A DNA stretch of 39,324 nt from contig JAFAZC010000175.1 in NCBI GenBank assembly GCA_019239965.1, positions 1 through 39,324 of the forward strand, written 5' to 3'. Position 1 is the stretch's first letter, and every line of letters begins with the position of its first letter. This document shows positions 26,938-36,332 of the stretch, in pieces. A program made the position numbers and the translations under genes. This stretch comes from Kutzneria sp. GTDB taxonomy: Bacteria > Actinomycetota > Actinomycetes > Mycobacteriales > Pseudonocardiaceae. Below the pieces are notes generated by a model. That model was not told where the DNA came from, ran no database searches, and saw only the letters and a list, made by a program, of their open reading frames with translations.

Positions 26938-27939
26938 TCAGCCCACGGCGACGTGTGGATGCTCCTCGGCGAAGTGACAGGCGCTCGGGTGCCCCAGCCG
27001 GTCGACCAGTGCCGGTTCCTCCTGTGCGCAGACGTCCCGCGCCTTCCAGCACCGGGTCCGGAACCGACAGCCCGACGGCGGGTTCACGGGGCTGGGCACG
27101 TCACCGGTCAGCCGGATCACCTCCCGCCGGCCGCGCAGCTCGGGGTCGGGCACCGGAACCGCCGACAGCAGCGCCTGGGTGTAGGGGTGGGTCGGATGCT
27201 CGTAGATCTGCTCGTCGGTGCCGATCTCCACCACCTTGCCCAGATACATCACGGCGACCCGGTCGGACAGATGCCGTACCACCGAGAGGTCGTGGGCGAT
27301 GAACACATAGGACAGGTCGAACTCGGCCTGCAGCGTGTCGAGCAGGTTCATCACCTGCGCCTGCACCGAAACGTCCAGTGCGGACACCGGCTCGTCACAG
27401 ATGATCACCTTGGGCCGCAGTGCCAGTGCCCGCGCGATGCCGATGCGCTGGCGCTGGCCGCCGGAGAACTGGTGCGGGTAGCGGTTGATGTGCTCCGGGT
27501 TGAGCCCGACGACGTCGAGCAGCTCCTGCACTTTCCTGCGCCGCTCGCCCTTGGGCGCCACGTCCGGATGGATCTCGAACGGTTCCCCGACGAGGTCGCC
27601 GACGGTCATCCGCGGGTTCAGCGAGGTATACGGGTCCTGCAGCACGATCTGGATGTCCCGGCGCAGCCGGCGCAATTCCTGGCCGGCAAGACCGAAGATG
27701 TCCCGTCCCTCGAACCGGACGGTGCCCGAGGTCGCCTTCTCCAGCCGCATCAGCACCTGGGCCAGCGTGGACTTGCCGCACCCCGACTCGCCGACAACGC
27801 CGAGGGTCTCCCCCCTTGCCAGGTCGAACGACACTCCGTCGACGGCCTTGACGTGCCCGATGGTGCGCTTGAACAGCACACCGACCTGCACCGGAAAGTG
27901 CTTGACGAGGTCACGGACCTCGAGAATGGCCTCAGGCAC
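26938..27939 (-). CDS. Oligopeptide/dipeptide ABC transporter ATPase (OppF/DppF type)
   Basis: 333 residues. Walker [11 protein letters not shown]-loop [13 protein letters not shown], signature FSGGQRQR, Walker [13 protein letters not shown] and switch His in [12 protein letters not shown] are intact. The C-terminal oligopeptide-ATPase extension is present with its Cys cluster ([15 protein letters not shown]), found in Opp/Dpp pairs and sometimes holding an iron-sulfur cluster. GTG 27939 overlaps the end of the upstream ATPase gene by 8 bp. It is the last gene of the transporter operon and pairs with the upstream ATPase to power peptide import. Confidence 0.94.
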   Translation of the reverse strand: MPEAILEVRDLVKHFPVQVGVLFKRTIGHVKAVDGVSFDLARGETLGVVGESGCGKSTLAQVLMRLEKATSGTVRFEGRDIFGLAGQELRRLRRDIQIVLQDPYTSLNPRMTVGDLVGEPFEIHPDVAPKGERRRKVQELLDVVGLNPEHINRYPHQFSGGQRQRIGIARALALRPKVIICDEPVSALDVSVQAQVMNLLDTLQAEFDLSYVFIAHDLSVVRHLSDRVAVMYLGKVVEIGTDEQIYEHPTHPYTQALLSAVPVPDPELRGRREVIRLTGDVPSPVNPPSGCRFRTRCWKARDVCAQEEPALVDRLGHPSACHFAEEHPHVAVG

Positions 27940-28990
27940 GCTGCATCAGCTCCCCGGCGAAGTGGCAGGCACTGGACCGACCGTCGGCGAGCGCCACCGA
28001 CTCGGGCACCTGCTCGCGGCAGATGTCCTGCGCCATCCGGCAGCGCGGATTGAACGGACACCCCGGCGGAATGTCGGTTAGGTTGGGCGGCAGCCCCTTG
28101 ATGGTATTCAGCTGCTGCCCCTTCAGGTCCAACCGGGGCAGCGACTCCAGCAGCGCGATGGTGTACGGGTGCCCCGGCTCGGCATAGATCGAGCGGGCGT
28201 CCCCGGACTCCACGATCCGACCCGCATACATCACCGCGATCCGGTCGGCGACCTCGGCGACGACACCGAGGTCGTGGGTGATCAGCACCATGCCCATGTT
28301 CCGCTCGCGCTGGATCTCCGCGAGCAGGTCCATGATCTGGGCCTGCACGGTGACGTCCAGCGCGGTGGTCGGCTCGTCCGCGATGAGCACCTCGGGGTCG
28401 AGTGCGAGCGACATCGCGATCATCGCGCGCTGCCGCATGCCGCCGGAGAACTGGTGCGGATACTCACCGAACCTGCCAGCGGCGTTGGGGATCTTGACCT
28501 GCTCCAACAGCTCGATCGCGCCCTTCTTCGCCTCGGCCCTGGAAAGGCCACGCCGGCCGCGCAGCTGTTCGGCGATCTGGAACCCCACGGTAAACACCGG
28601 ATTCAGCGCGGACAGCGCGTCCTGGAAGATCATGGCAATACCCTCGCCACGAACCATCCTGCGCCGCTCGGCGGTCGCGGTGAGCAGCTCCTCGCCCTTA
28701 AACTTCACCGACCCACCAGTGACGAACGCGGGCGGAGTGTCGAGAATGCCCATGATGGCCTGCGCGGTCACGCTCTTGCCGGATCCCGATTCCCCGAGTA
28801 CGGCAACGGTTTCACCGGCGTCGACGTGGTAGGACACACCATTGAGGACCTTGGCGACGCCGTCTCGGGTGTGGAACTCCACCTGAAGGCCGAGCACCTG
28901 CAGCAGCGGCTCCGTCGCCGCGGCAGCAAGCTCCTGTGGTGGCACGAACTCCCCGGAGGAGCCGTCGTACACCGTATCGTGGGCAGACAC
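27932..28990 (-). CDS. Oligopeptide/dipeptide ABC transporter ATPase (OppD/DppD type)
   Basis: 352 residues from GTG 28990, 8 nt after AGGAGG. Walker [10 protein letters not shown]-loop [12 protein letters not shown], signature FSGGMRQR, Walker [13 protein letters not shown] and [12 protein letters not shown] are intact, and the C-terminal Cys motif [14 protein letters not shown] of the Opp/Dpp family is present. An N-terminal extension of about 25 residues precedes the ATPase core. It begins 12 nt after the permease stop and overlaps the second ATPase by 8 bp, so the heterodimer is made stoichiometrically. Confidence 0.94.
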   Translation of the reverse strand: MSAHDTVYDGSSGEFVPPQELAAAATEPLLQVLGLQVEFHTRDGVAKVLNGVSYHVDAGETVAVLGESGSGKSVTAQAIMGILDTPPAFVTGGSVKFKGEELLTATAERRRMVRGEGIAMIFQDALSALNPVFTVGFQIAEQLRGRRGLSRAEAKKGAIELLEQVKIPNAAGRFGEYPHQFSGGMRQRAMIAMSLALDPEVLIADEPTTALDVTVQAQIMDLLAEIQRERNMGMVLITHDLGVVAEVADRIAVMYAGRIVESGDARSIYAEPGHPYTIALLESLPRLDLKGQQLNTIKGLPPNLTDIPPGCPFNPRCRMAQDICREQVPESVALADGRSSACHFAGELMQRA

Positions 28991-29002
28991 TTGGCAAGCC
29001 TC

Positions 29003-29941
29003 CTAACGGGATTTCGGGTCGAAGGCGTCACGGACGGCGTCGCCGAGCATCACGAAGGCGAGCACGGTGACGCTGACGAACGCGGCGGGGAACAGCAGGA
29101 TGTGCGGAGCGGCAGCGACGTAGTCGCGGGCGTCGCTGATCATCACACCCCAGGAGACCACCGGAGGACGCAGGCCGATGCCGAGATAGGCCAGGGTCGC
29201 CTCGGCTCCGATGTTGGCGCCGAGCGCGATCGTGGCGTACACCATCACGGGTGCCACCGTGTTGGGAAGCAGATGCCGGAAGATGATCCGCAGTGGTCCC
29301 GCGCCGAGCCCCCGTGCAGCCTTGACGTAGTCCTGCTGCTTGGCCACCAGCGTTGCCGCACGCATGATGCGCATGGCCACCGGCCAGGACAGCACCGCGA
29401 TCGAGAACACGACCTGGCTGAGGATCCGCGTCTCGCCCGGGTTGCTGCCCGGCGCGTTGAGCGTCAGCATGATCACGATCGCGCCGAGTACGAAGGGCAT
29501 CCCGGCGAAGATGTCGGCGAACCGGGCGAGCAGGCTGTCCGTCCACCGCCCGTAGAAGCCGGCGACGATGCCGACGATCCCACCGATGAGCACCGTGCCC
29601 AGCGTGGCGAACACGCCGACGAGCAACGAGGCTCTCGTGCCGTAGATGGCGCGGGCGTAGACGTCCGAGCCCTGCACGTCATAACCGAACCAGGCCTGCG
29701 CCGAAGGGCCGCCTCGGGCGTGGTTGAGGTCGGCGGCCGTCGGACTGACATGGGTGAACAGCCCGGGGAACAGCGCCATCGCCACCACGATCAGGATGAG
29801 GATCAGCGAGATCAGGAAGGTGGGCTTGCGGCGTAGTTCGTGCCAGGCGTCGCTACCGAGACTGCGCGGCTTGTCCTGCTTGCCGGTGACGATCTGCTCC
29901 AGCTCCGGTTCGTCGGCGGCGACGACAGCGGGGTCACTCAT
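29003..29941 (-). CDS. Oligopeptide/dipeptide ABC transporter permease (OppC/DppC type)
   Basis: 312 residues. A cytosolic N-terminus of about 40 residues, the first transmembrane helix (FLISLILILIVVAMALFPGLF), then the permease core with the EAA-type coupling loop DYVKAARGLGAGPLRIIFRHLLPN. The GYDVQGSDVYARAIYGTRASL stretch is typical of DppC. The C-terminus DAVRDAFDPKSR matches the family ending. Overlaps the upstream permease by 8 bp (29934-29941). Forms the transmembrane heterodimer with that protein. Confidence 0.94.
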   Translation of the reverse strand: MSDPAVVAADEPELEQIVTGKQDKPRSLGSDAWHELRRKPTFLISLILILIVVAMALFPGLFTHVSPTAADLNHARGGPSAQAWFGYDVQGSDVYARAIYGTRASLLVGVFATLGTVLIGGIVGIVAGFYGRWTDSLLARFADIFAGMPFVLGAIVIMLTLNAPGSNPGETRILSQVVFSIAVLSWPVAMRIMRAATLVAKQQDYVKAARGLGAGPLRIIFRHLLPNTVAPVMVYATIALGANIGAEATLAYLGIGLRPPVVSWGVMISDARDYVAAAPHILLFPAAFVSVTVLAFVMLGDAVRDAFDPKSR

Positions 29942-30839
29942 AGCGAATCCTCGGGTCGAGTACGGCGTAGAGCAGGTCGACGATCAGACTCATCGCCAGG
30001 TAGACCAACACCAGCAGGGTGACGACGCCGGTGACGACAACACCCTGCTGCTGCTGGATGTTGATGAACACGAGGCCACCGATGCCGTGGATGTTGAAGA
30101 CTCCTTCGGTGACGATGGCGCCACCCATCAGAGCGCCGAGGTCCGTGCCGAGGAAGGTGACCACCGGGATCACCGAGTTGCGCAGCAGATGCACGCCGAC
30201 CACCCGGCTGCCGGGCAGTCCTTTGGCGATCGCGGTGCGCACGAAGTCCGCGCGTCGGTTCTCCGCGATCGAGGTCCTGGTGAGCCGGGCCACGTAAGCC
30301 ATGGACAGGCTGCCGAGCACGAAACCCGGCACGATCAGGTCGCCGAGCGGTGCTGTGCTCGACACCGAGATGCCGAACCCCACCTTGAGCACATAGCCGG
30401 TGAAGAAGACCGGCAACGAGATCAGGAACAGCGTGGCCACGAGCACGAGGTTGTCAAGGAAGCCGTTCTTGCGCAGTCCGGTGAGCACGCCCGCGACGAG
30501 GCCGATCACGCCTTCGATGACCAGGGCGATGACCGCGAGCCGGATCGTGATCGGGTAGGCGTCCGCGATCAGGGTGCCTACCTTGACCCCAGAGAAGGTC
30601 TGGCCGAAGTCCCCGGTGAACAGCTTGCCGAGGTACTTGACGTACTGCACGAACAGGTTGTCGTCGAGGTTGAAGTCCGCACGCATCTTCGCCACGTACT
30701 CAGGCGGGCACGGCCGCTGGCCACACTTGCCCGCGAACGGGTCGGACGGAATGGCCCAGACCAGCGTGTAGATGATGAAGGTGGTGCCGAGGAAGACAGG
30801 TATCAGCTGCAGGAGGCGCCGCAGCACATAGCGACCCAT
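29934..30839 (-). CDS. Oligopeptide/dipeptide ABC transporter permease (OppB/DppB type)
   Basis: 301 residues. It opens with the standard MGRYVLRRLLQLIPVFLG and has the large outer loop (ADFNLDDNLFVQYVKYLGKLFTGD, split in the family as a hallmark), with six hydrophobic helices and the coupling loop DFVRTAIAKGLPGSRVVGVHLLRN. The C-terminus DPRIRYE is typical. A CGQRPCPP insertion near residue 40 holds two outer Cys. ATG 30839 has AAGGAG upstream. It is separated from the binding-protein gene by 101 nt that contain a strong hairpin. Confidence 0.94.
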   Translation of the reverse strand: MGRYVLRRLLQLIPVFLGTTFIIYTLVWAIPSDPFAGKCGQRPCPPEYVAKMRADFNLDDNLFVQYVKYLGKLFTGDFGQTFSGVKVGTLIADAYPITIRLAVIALVIEGVIGLVAGVLTGLRKNGFLDNLVLVATLFLISLPVFFTGYVLKVGFGISVSSTAPLGDLIVPGFVLGSLSMAYVARLTRTSIAENRRADFVRTAIAKGLPGSRVVGVHLLRNSVIPVVTFLGTDLGALMGGAIVTEGVFNIHGIGGLVFINIQQQQGVVVTGVVTLLVLVYLAMSLIVDLLYAVLDPRIRYE

Positions 30840-30882
30840 ACGTCCGCTCCTTGACGTGGTGGGAGCTGGTCAGCTCGAGATC

Positions 30883-30921
30883 GGTGACCGCCGATACCCA
30901 CGATAGGGATCGGCGGTCACC
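30883..30921 (-). terminator. 13-bp perfect hairpin between binding-protein and permease genes
   Basis: Arms 30883-30895 and 30909-30921 are exactly complementary, and CCC/GGG inside the 13-nt loop can extend the stem. It lies 20 nt after the binding-protein stop on the minus strand and before the permease ribosome site, with no U tract. The position suits partial termination or mRNA-end protection, giving more binding protein than membrane components. Confidence 0.65.
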
Positions 30922-30940
30922 CGGATGACGTCGGGCTGCC

Positions 30941-32554
30941 TCAGGCGAGCCGGAAGGACGGCAGGTCGGGCTGACGCTTCCAGCTCAGTTTGGCGGCGCT
31001 GAGCTTGCTGGAGTAGCCGGCGGTGCCCTTCTCGCTCCACAGCGGGATGTTCGGCAGGTCCTTGGCGATCAGGGCCTCGGCCTGCTGGTAGAGCTTGATC
31101 GCCCCGGCCGCGTCCGCGGTGGAGTCCGCCTGCGCCAGCAGCGCGTCGACCTGGGGGTTGCTGTAGGTCGCGTCGTTGGAGGAAGCTCCGGTCTTGTAGA
31201 TCGGGTTGAGGAAGTCCTCGACGGAGGGGTAGTCGGCCGACCAGTCCGAGCGGACCATTCCGGTGGCCTGGTGCGAGGTGATCATCGAGCGGAACTGTCC
31301 GAGGCTGGTCTGCGGCACGAAGTCACAGGCGACCCCGAGCACCTTGGTGATCGAGTTGCAGACCGCGGTCAGTGCCTCCTTGTGTCCGCCGTCGGAGTTG
31401 GACGCGATGGTCAGCTTGCCGGTGAAGCCGGACCTGGCGAAGGCGGACTTGGCCGCGTCGGGGTCGTACTTGCAGTACTCGCAGGAGTTCGGCACGTTCC
31501 CGTCGAGGCTCGGCGAGAAGTAGCTGTTCGCCGCGTCGTAGGCGTTGTTGAGCACCTGCTTGATGATCCCGTCCCGGTCGATGGCCATCGAGATCGCCTT
31601 GCGCAGGTCGGGATTGTTGTAGCCGGGCACGTAGTACGGCACGGCGATCGCGTCAATGTCGATCAGGCTGGAGTTCAGCGTCCTACCCGGCAGATCCGCC
31701 TTGTAGGTGTCGCCGACCAGCGCGGCCGGCGGCATCAGGTCGAGGAAGTCCAGCTGTCCGCCCTTGAGGTCGGAGTAGGCGGCGTTGAGGTCGGAGTAGG
31801 TCTTGATGTCGACGTCTTTGAAATGGACCGCGTCCTGACCCTGATAGCCGTCGAACCGGGTCAGCTGGATGTCCTGGTTGGGCACGTAGGACACGAACTT
31901 CATCGGGCCGTTGCCGATCGGATGACTCTCGAAGCCCTTGGGGTCCTTGAAGAACACGTCAGGCAGCGGATCGAAGCCCTCGTAGCCGACCTTGACGGGG
32001 AACACCGAGAACGGCGCCCTGAGAGTCGCCTGGAACTCGTAGTCACCGAGGACCTTGAGCCCGGACATGGTCTGCGCCGTCGGCTTGGCCTTGGGGTCCT
32101 CGGGGTGGACCTCGTCATAACCCTGGATCTGGGCGAAGAAGTCGGCGTTGATCTGGGCGTTGGTCGCCAGCGCCGCGTAGTTCCACGCGTCGACGAAGTT
32201 GTGCGCCTTGACCTCGGTGCCGTCGTGGAACTTCCAGCCATGCTTGATCTTGATGTCGTAGACCTTGGCGTCCGACGAGGGCGTGATCGACTCCGCCATC
32301 AGGTTGTAGGGCTTGGCCGTGGTGGGGTCGAAGCCGACAAGACCGGCGTAGAGCTCGTCGACGACCCGGATGCCGCCCTGCTCGTTGGTGTTACCCGGGG
32401 TAAGCGGATGCTGGGGTTCGGTGCCGTAGATGGACACCGCGCCGTTGCTGTCGCCGCCGCCCGCGCCGCCGCCTCCGCCACCGCAGCCTGTGGCCAGCAG
32501 CGCGACGGCCGCCGGCAAGGCGACGAGGATCGCTGTCTTCCTCCGCTTGCCCAT
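30941..32554 (-). CDS. Peptide ABC transporter substrate-binding lipoprotein (family 5)
   Basis: 537 residues from ATG 32554, 6 nt after GGAGG; an extension to 32641 is not supported. Lipoprotein signal with LLATGC (Cys24) followed by a Gly-rich linker. The remainder is a family 5 solute-binding protein: GTEPQHPLTPGNTNEQGG, VVDELYAGLVGFD, the IKHGWKFHDGTEVKAHNFVDAW signature region (read in two parts) and late RKAISMAIDRDGI and PNIPLWSEKG segments. Anchored to the outer face of the membrane, it would deliver peptides to the permeases encoded downstream. The exact ligand cannot be read from sequence. Confidence 0.94.
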   Translation of the reverse strand: MGKRRKTAILVALPAAVALLATGCGGGGGGAGGGDSNGAVSIYGTEPQHPLTPGNTNEQGGIRVVDELYAGLVGFDPTTAKPYNLMAESITPSSDAKVYDIKIKHGWKFHDGTEVKAHNFVDAWNYAALATNAQINADFFAQIQGYDEVHPEDPKAKPTAQTMSGLKVLGDYEFQATLRAPFSVFPVKVGYEGFDPLPDVFFKDPKGFESHPIGNGPMKFVSYVPNQDIQLTRFDGYQGQDAVHFKDVDIKTYSDLNAAYSDLKGGQLDFLDLMPPAALVGDTYKADLPGRTLNSSLIDIDAIAVPYYVPGYNNPDLRKAISMAIDRDGIIKQVLNNAYDAANSYFSPSLDGNVPNSCEYCKYDPDAAKSAFARSGFTGKLTIASNSDGGHKEALTAVCNSITKVLGVACDFVPQTSLGQFRSMITSHQATGMVRSDWSADYPSVEDFLNPIYKTGASSNDATYSNPQVDALLAQADSTADAAGAIKLYQQAEALIAKDLPNIPLWSEKGTAGYSSKLSAAKLSWKRQPDLPSFRLA

Positions 32555-32917
32555 CAAGATCCTCCCGAGCTCCCTCGTCCAGTGCCGACCGGTAGGACGA
32601 GCACCGGCCACCACGAAGTCACCACGACGTGACCCCGTCAACCCAGCGACCGTAGCCAGCGCCAGAGCACCACCACAGAGGACTGGATCACAAAGCAGTC
32701 ACAATGCAGGACAACACGGTGACCGAACGACGAAAAGTAGCCATTCGGGTGCTTGAGACGCCTCGACCGACACCGACCGAAAGACGATGATCGCAGTCAG
32801 TCACTCGACCTTCACAACCTGACCGAATAGGCGTTCGAGCCCGGCCGTAGTCACACGGATCGGATCCGCGACGAGGGGCCTCCTCGCTGAGGGGGAGACC
32901 CCTCGCAAGACCCAGGA
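32555..32917 (-). other. 363-bp intergenic region upstream of the peptide transporter
   Basis: No gene is supported here. It holds the hairpin after the hydrolase gene (32872-32905) and must hold the transporter promoter, but several weak minus-strand TTGACG/TTGTCC-like boxes have no convincing partner at 16-19 bp. Base composition is slightly less GC-rich than the surrounding genes. Confidence 0.5.
32872..32905 (-). terminator. Hairpin after the alpha/beta hydrolase gene
   Basis: CGAGGGG (32872-32878) and CCCCTCG (32899-32905) form a 7-bp stem; inside it CCTC and GAGG can pair further. It starts 13 nt after the hydrolase stop on the minus strand. GC-rich and without a U tract. Confidence 0.45.
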
Positions 32918-33958
32918 TCAGTGACCGACCATGCTGTCGGCCCACCTCGCGACGGCCTGGAAGTACTCCGGGGCGTTGGGGGCGAGGTTGATCGCGTGGC
33001 CGAAGCCGTGCAGCACGAAGGTGTGCAGCTTGGCTGCGGGCTGGTAGAACGGGGCCTCGGACCGCAACAGCCCTTCAGCGGAGGAGCAGTCGGTTGCGAG
33101 CAGGCCGCACAGCGTGCCGTCGCGGCCGCCCACGACGACCATGACTGGCACGGTGATCTCACGGGAGACCGGGAGCACCACCCCGAGCGCGGCGCCGTCG
33201 GCGAACTCACTGGTCGACATGACGTCCTTGGTGGCCTCGTCGAGGTTGGCCACGGCCGGCCTGTACGGCCCGGGGTACTCAAAGGACTTGTAGCGGGTGC
33301 CGTCCCTGGTGGTTAGGTAGCCAGGATCGAGACCTTGCTTGGCGAACTTGGGGTCCAGCGCGGTCGGGATGAACGAACTGAAGGCCAGCAGCGCGCCTAG
33401 CGCATTGATATGGTGGGTGACCTCGGTGATCAGCACGCCGTCCACGTCGTGGTAGGTGCTCGCCTCGATCATGGCGATGCCTGAGCCGAGCGAGTGCCCC
33501 CCGATGATCACCTTGTCGAATCGCGGCCCCTGGGGCCCCGACTTCAGCGTCTGGATCACCTGGTGGACCGCGTTGGCCTGACCAATTGTGGTCAGCAGCG
33601 CACCTGGCGGCCGCGAACTGTGTCCGGTGCCCAGCCGGTCGATGGCGAGGGTGGCGTAGCCGGCGGCGTTCATCGCCCGCCGATACGAATGAGTTTCCGG
33701 AATGTTGTAGTCCCAGTACCCGCTGTTGTAGGTGCCGCCGGGCACCAGCACTTGCACGGTTCGGGCGCCCGGTGGTGTGCACAGGGTGCCATGCATGGAC
33801 TGCGGGCCGAGCAGGGGCACGGACACCGGGACGGTCAGGTCCCGGCAGCTCGACTCGGCCGCATCGGCTTGCACGGGAGCGCTCAGCAGCGCCACGCCCG
33901 CCATGGCGAGAGCGGCCAGGCCGGTACGGCGTAGGGAATCGCGTTGATACCAACGCAC
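32918..33958 (-). CDS. Secreted alpha/beta hydrolase
   Basis: 346 residues, GTG start 33958 with GGAGG 10 nt upstream. A signal peptide (RRTGLAALAMAGVALLSAPVQADA) leads to an alpha/beta-hydrolase fold: oxyanion region VLVPGGTYNSGYWD, nucleophile Ser156 in GGHSLGSG, acid Asp in VVVGGRDGTL, and His in LHGFGHAINL. Two pairs of Cys (SSCRDL/GTLCTPP and CGLLATDC) suggest disulfides in the exported protein. It begins 16 nt after the P450 stop on the same strand and is probably co-transcribed with it. Ester or lactone substrate unknown. Confidence 0.88.
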   Translation of the reverse strand: MRWYQRDSLRRTGLAALAMAGVALLSAPVQADAAESSCRDLTVPVSVPLLGPQSMHGTLCTPPGARTVQVLVPGGTYNSGYWDYNIPETHSYRRAMNAAGYATLAIDRLGTGHSSRPPGALLTTIGQANAVHQVIQTLKSGPQGPRFDKVIIGGHSLGSGIAMIEASTYHDVDGVLITEVTHHINALGALLAFSSFIPTALDPKFAKQGLDPGYLTTRDGTRYKSFEYPGPYRPAVANLDEATKDVMSTSEFADGAALGVVLPVSREITVPVMVVVGGRDGTLCGLLATDCSSAEGLLRSEAPFYQPAAKLHTFVLHGFGHAINLAPNAPEYFQAVARWADSMVGH

Positions 33959-33974
33959 GACAGGAAAACCTCCG

Positions 33975-35297
33975 TTACTCGCGGGGAACCGCCGTCATCG
34001 GCAGGCGGTTGAGGTAGGCGGCGGAGGTGAACTTGATCCGAACTGGTTTGTCCGGAACAGCAACCAGCCGCCAGCGTGTGGCCACCGTGGCCAGCACGAG
34101 GGTGATCTCGGTGATGGCGAATGCGTTTCCGATGCATTGCCTGGTGCCGGCGCCGAAGGGGATGAACGCGCCCTTGGGTATGTCCTTGGCGTGTTCCGGT
34201 GCCCACCGATCGGGATCGAAGCGCTCCGGATCGGCGAACGAGCGGGGGTCGAAATGCAGGGCGTGCGGGCTGATGATCACCTCGCTGTCCGGCGGGATAC
34301 GGACCTCACCAAGGCGAATCTCCTCTAGGGTGCGCCGCATGGTGAACCAGATCGGGTACATGCGCAGGACCTCATTGATGACCTGCCTGGTGTAGACCAG
34401 TCGCGGAACATCGTCGGCGGTGGCTCGGCGGCCGGCGAGGACCTCGTCGACCTCGGCATGCAGCCGCCGCTCCACGTCTGGGTGGCGGGCGATCTCGCGG
34501 AAGGCCCAGGCCAGGGCGAGCGCGCTGGTTTCGATCCCGCCGGTGAGCAGGGTGATGATCTCGTCGAAGACCTGCTGGTCGGTCATGCCCTCACCGGTGT
34601 CAGTGTCCCTGGCTGCCAGCAGCATGGACAGCAGGTCACCGTGGTTGGTGTCGTCGGCGCGGTGGCGCGCGATCAGCTCCAGCACGATGTCGCGCATCCG
34701 GCTGATCGCCTTGTCGAACTGCCGATTGCCCGGGATCGGCAGTTTTTCGACGAAGGCCGGCGAGAGTGCGCGAACCATGCCCTGTTTGGCCACGAGGGGG
34801 ATGGATCGGCGAGCCTCCTCGATCGCGGCCCCGCCCAGTTCGGTGGAGAACAGCGCTTCGCCGACGATAGTGCCCGCGACGGCCTGCATGTCGTGGTCGA
34901 TCTGGCGGACCTCACCCGGTTGCCACGAGCTGATCAGGTTCTCGGTGGTGCGCACCATGATCTCGGCGTAGCGGGCGATGTGGTCGCGGTGGAACGCGGG
35001 CTGCATGAGTCGGCGTTGCCGCAGATGAAAAGCGCCGTTGGACGAGACAAGGCCATTACCCAGGAACGGCTTGAACCGGTCGAACATGATGCCTTTGCGG
35101 AAGTGTGGCCCGTCGGTGACCAGCACCTGGTGGGTCAGTTCCGGGCTGGTCACGAAATAGATCTTCAGTGGGCCGAGGTAGAGCGTCACCACGTCACCGT
35201 GTTCGCGCAGCGCACTGGTGAACCGGAAACGACGCCGCAACATGGCCGGAGTATGTCCCAGTAGCGGCCACCGGCCGGGAGCCACCGGTACTGACAT
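33975..35297 (-). CDS. Cytochrome P450
   Basis: 440 residues from ATG 35297 (GGAG 5 nt upstream; the open frame continues 66 codons over the divergent promoter region). Heme loop FGAGTRQCIG with axial Cys388, ExxR in NEVLRMYP, I-helix GGIETS, and the PERF-like segment DPERFDPDRW are present. The N-terminus PVAPGRWPLLGHTPAMLRRR lacks a membrane anchor, so it is a soluble bacterial P450 needing separate ferredoxin and reductase, neither of which is in the window. The overall pattern is close to P450s that oxidise terpenes, but no terpene synthase is adjacent. Divergent from the SAM-methyltransferase, suggesting a small tailoring set. Confidence 0.93.
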   Translation of the reverse strand: MSVPVAPGRWPLLGHTPAMLRRRFRFTSALREHGDVVTLYLGPLKIYFVTSPELTHQVLVTDGPHFRKGIMFDRFKPFLGNGLVSSNGAFHLRQRRLMQPAFHRDHIARYAEIMVRTTENLISSWQPGEVRQIDHDMQAVAGTIVGEALFSTELGGAAIEEARRSIPLVAKQGMVRALSPAFVEKLPIPGNRQFDKAISRMRDIVLELIARHRADDTNHGDLLSMLLAARDTDTGEGMTDQQVFDEIITLLTGGIETSALALAWAFREIARHPDVERRLHAEVDEVLAGRRATADDVPRLVYTRQVINEVLRMYPIWFTMRRTLEEIRLGEVRIPPDSEVIISPHALHFDPRSFADPERFDPDRWAPEHAKDIPKGAFIPFGAGTRQCIGNAFAITEITLVLATVATRWRLVAVPDKPVRIKFTSAAYLNRLPMTAVPRE

Positions 35298-35399
35298 CCG
35301 TACTCCAACGCCGACGCAAAAGGACGAAACACAATAGGACTTGTTCCAGGGCGCCTGGCAGAACCCGATCGGGTCGACTTTGACTGCCGAGCACTTCGG

Positions 35400-35405
35400 T
35401 AGGCT
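35400..35405 (+). promoter_or_regulatory. -10 box TAGGCT upstream of the DUF574 methyltransferase
   Basis: TAGGCT lies 35 nt before GTG 35440, giving a short leader with its own ribosome site (AAGGGG). A TTGACT 14 bp upstream is too close to be a normal -35. Confidence 0.4.
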
Positions 35406-35439
35406 CAGGCGTCCGCACGAAGGTGATAAGGGGCACGCG

Positions 35440-36258
35440 GTGACGCAACTACCGGACTGGGTTCCGCCCCATATCGACATGACAGTGCCGAGCATCGCGC
35501 GGATGTATGACTACATGCTGGGTGGCGGGCACAACTTCGCGGCCGACCGCGACGTTGTCAAGCGGGGGGAGCTGGTCGAACCTGGTCTCCGGCGGATCGC
35601 CCGACTGAACCGGTCTTTCCTGCGTCGGGCCGTGTTGTTCATGGTGGACCAGGGGATCCGGCAGTTCCTCGACATCGGCTCCGGCGTGCCGACCGTGGGC
35701 CAGGTACACGAGATCGCCCAGAAGGCTGTGCCGGAGTGCCGAGTGCTGTACGTGGACCGGGACGCGATCGCCGTGGCACACAGCGAACTGATCCTGGCCG
35801 GCACCGACCACGTCGGTGTCCTCCATGCGGACATGCGCAATCCCGAAGCCATCCTGGACAGCGACGAGGCGAGGCGGTTGTTGGACTTCGACGAGCCGAT
35901 CGGGCTGTTGTTCCTGTTGATGCTGCACTGGGTGCCGGACGAGGACGATCCGCACCGCCTGTTGGCGACCTACCGGGACGCTCTTGTCAGCGGAAGTCAC
36001 CTGGCGATCACCCACGCCACTGACGATCGGCAACCGCAGATGATGGATGGCATGGTCGATACCATGCACAGGACTAGGTCCCCTGACCAGGCCAGGCCGC
36101 GCAGTTACGACGAGGTTCACGCGATGTTCGGTGACTTCGAGCTGGTGGAGCCCGGCCTGGTCGGCTGCGGCACCTGGCGTCCTGGCGGACCAGGAGACAT
36201 TGCTGAGGACGCGAAGTACAACGAGTTCGTGTACGCGGGAGTCGCCCGCAAGTCGTAG
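35440..36258 (+). CDS. SAM-dependent methyltransferase, DUF574 family
   Basis: 272 residues from GTG 35440, 6 nt after AAGGGG; 33 further open codons lie across the promoter. The diagnostic segments of the actinobacterial DUF574 (Methyltransf_19) family are present: PSIARMYDYMLGGGHNFAAD, RAVLFMVDQGIRQFLDIGSG (SAM-binding GxG), VLYVDRDAIAVAHS and LLFLLMLHWVPDEDDP. These proteins are very numerous in Streptomyces and Pseudonocardiaceae, often near P450s or regulators, and their methyl acceptors are unknown. Divergent from the P450 gene with 142 bp between starts. Confidence 0.92.
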   Translation: MTQLPDWVPPHIDMTVPSIARMYDYMLGGGHNFAADRDVVKRGELVEPGLRRIARLNRSFLRRAVLFMVDQGIRQFLDIGSGVPTVGQVHEIAQKAVPECRVLYVDRDAIAVAHSELILAGTDHVGVLHADMRNPEAILDSDEARRLLDFDEPIGLLFLLMLHWVPDEDDPHRLLATYRDALVSGSHLAITHATDDRQPQMMDGMVDTMHRTRSPDQARPRSYDEVHAMFGDFELVEPGLVGCGTWRPGGPGDIAEDAKYNEFVYAGVARKS

Positions 36259-36332
36259 CGTAGAAGCCGCGGGAAATCCAGGCGGCGGAGGAAGAGCGCG
36301 CGCACCAGAGCCGACAGGGCGTGAAACTCAGG

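Noticed and set aside
28169-30854. Long plus-strand open frames opposite the ABC transporter genes
   Set aside because: Compositionally biased (His/Asp/Gly/Arg) and antisense to well-recognised ATPase and permease genes.
31271-32632. 453-codon plus-strand frame opposite the peptide-binding protein
   Set aside because: Antisense shadow of a clear family 5 solute-binding lipoprotein; no motif.
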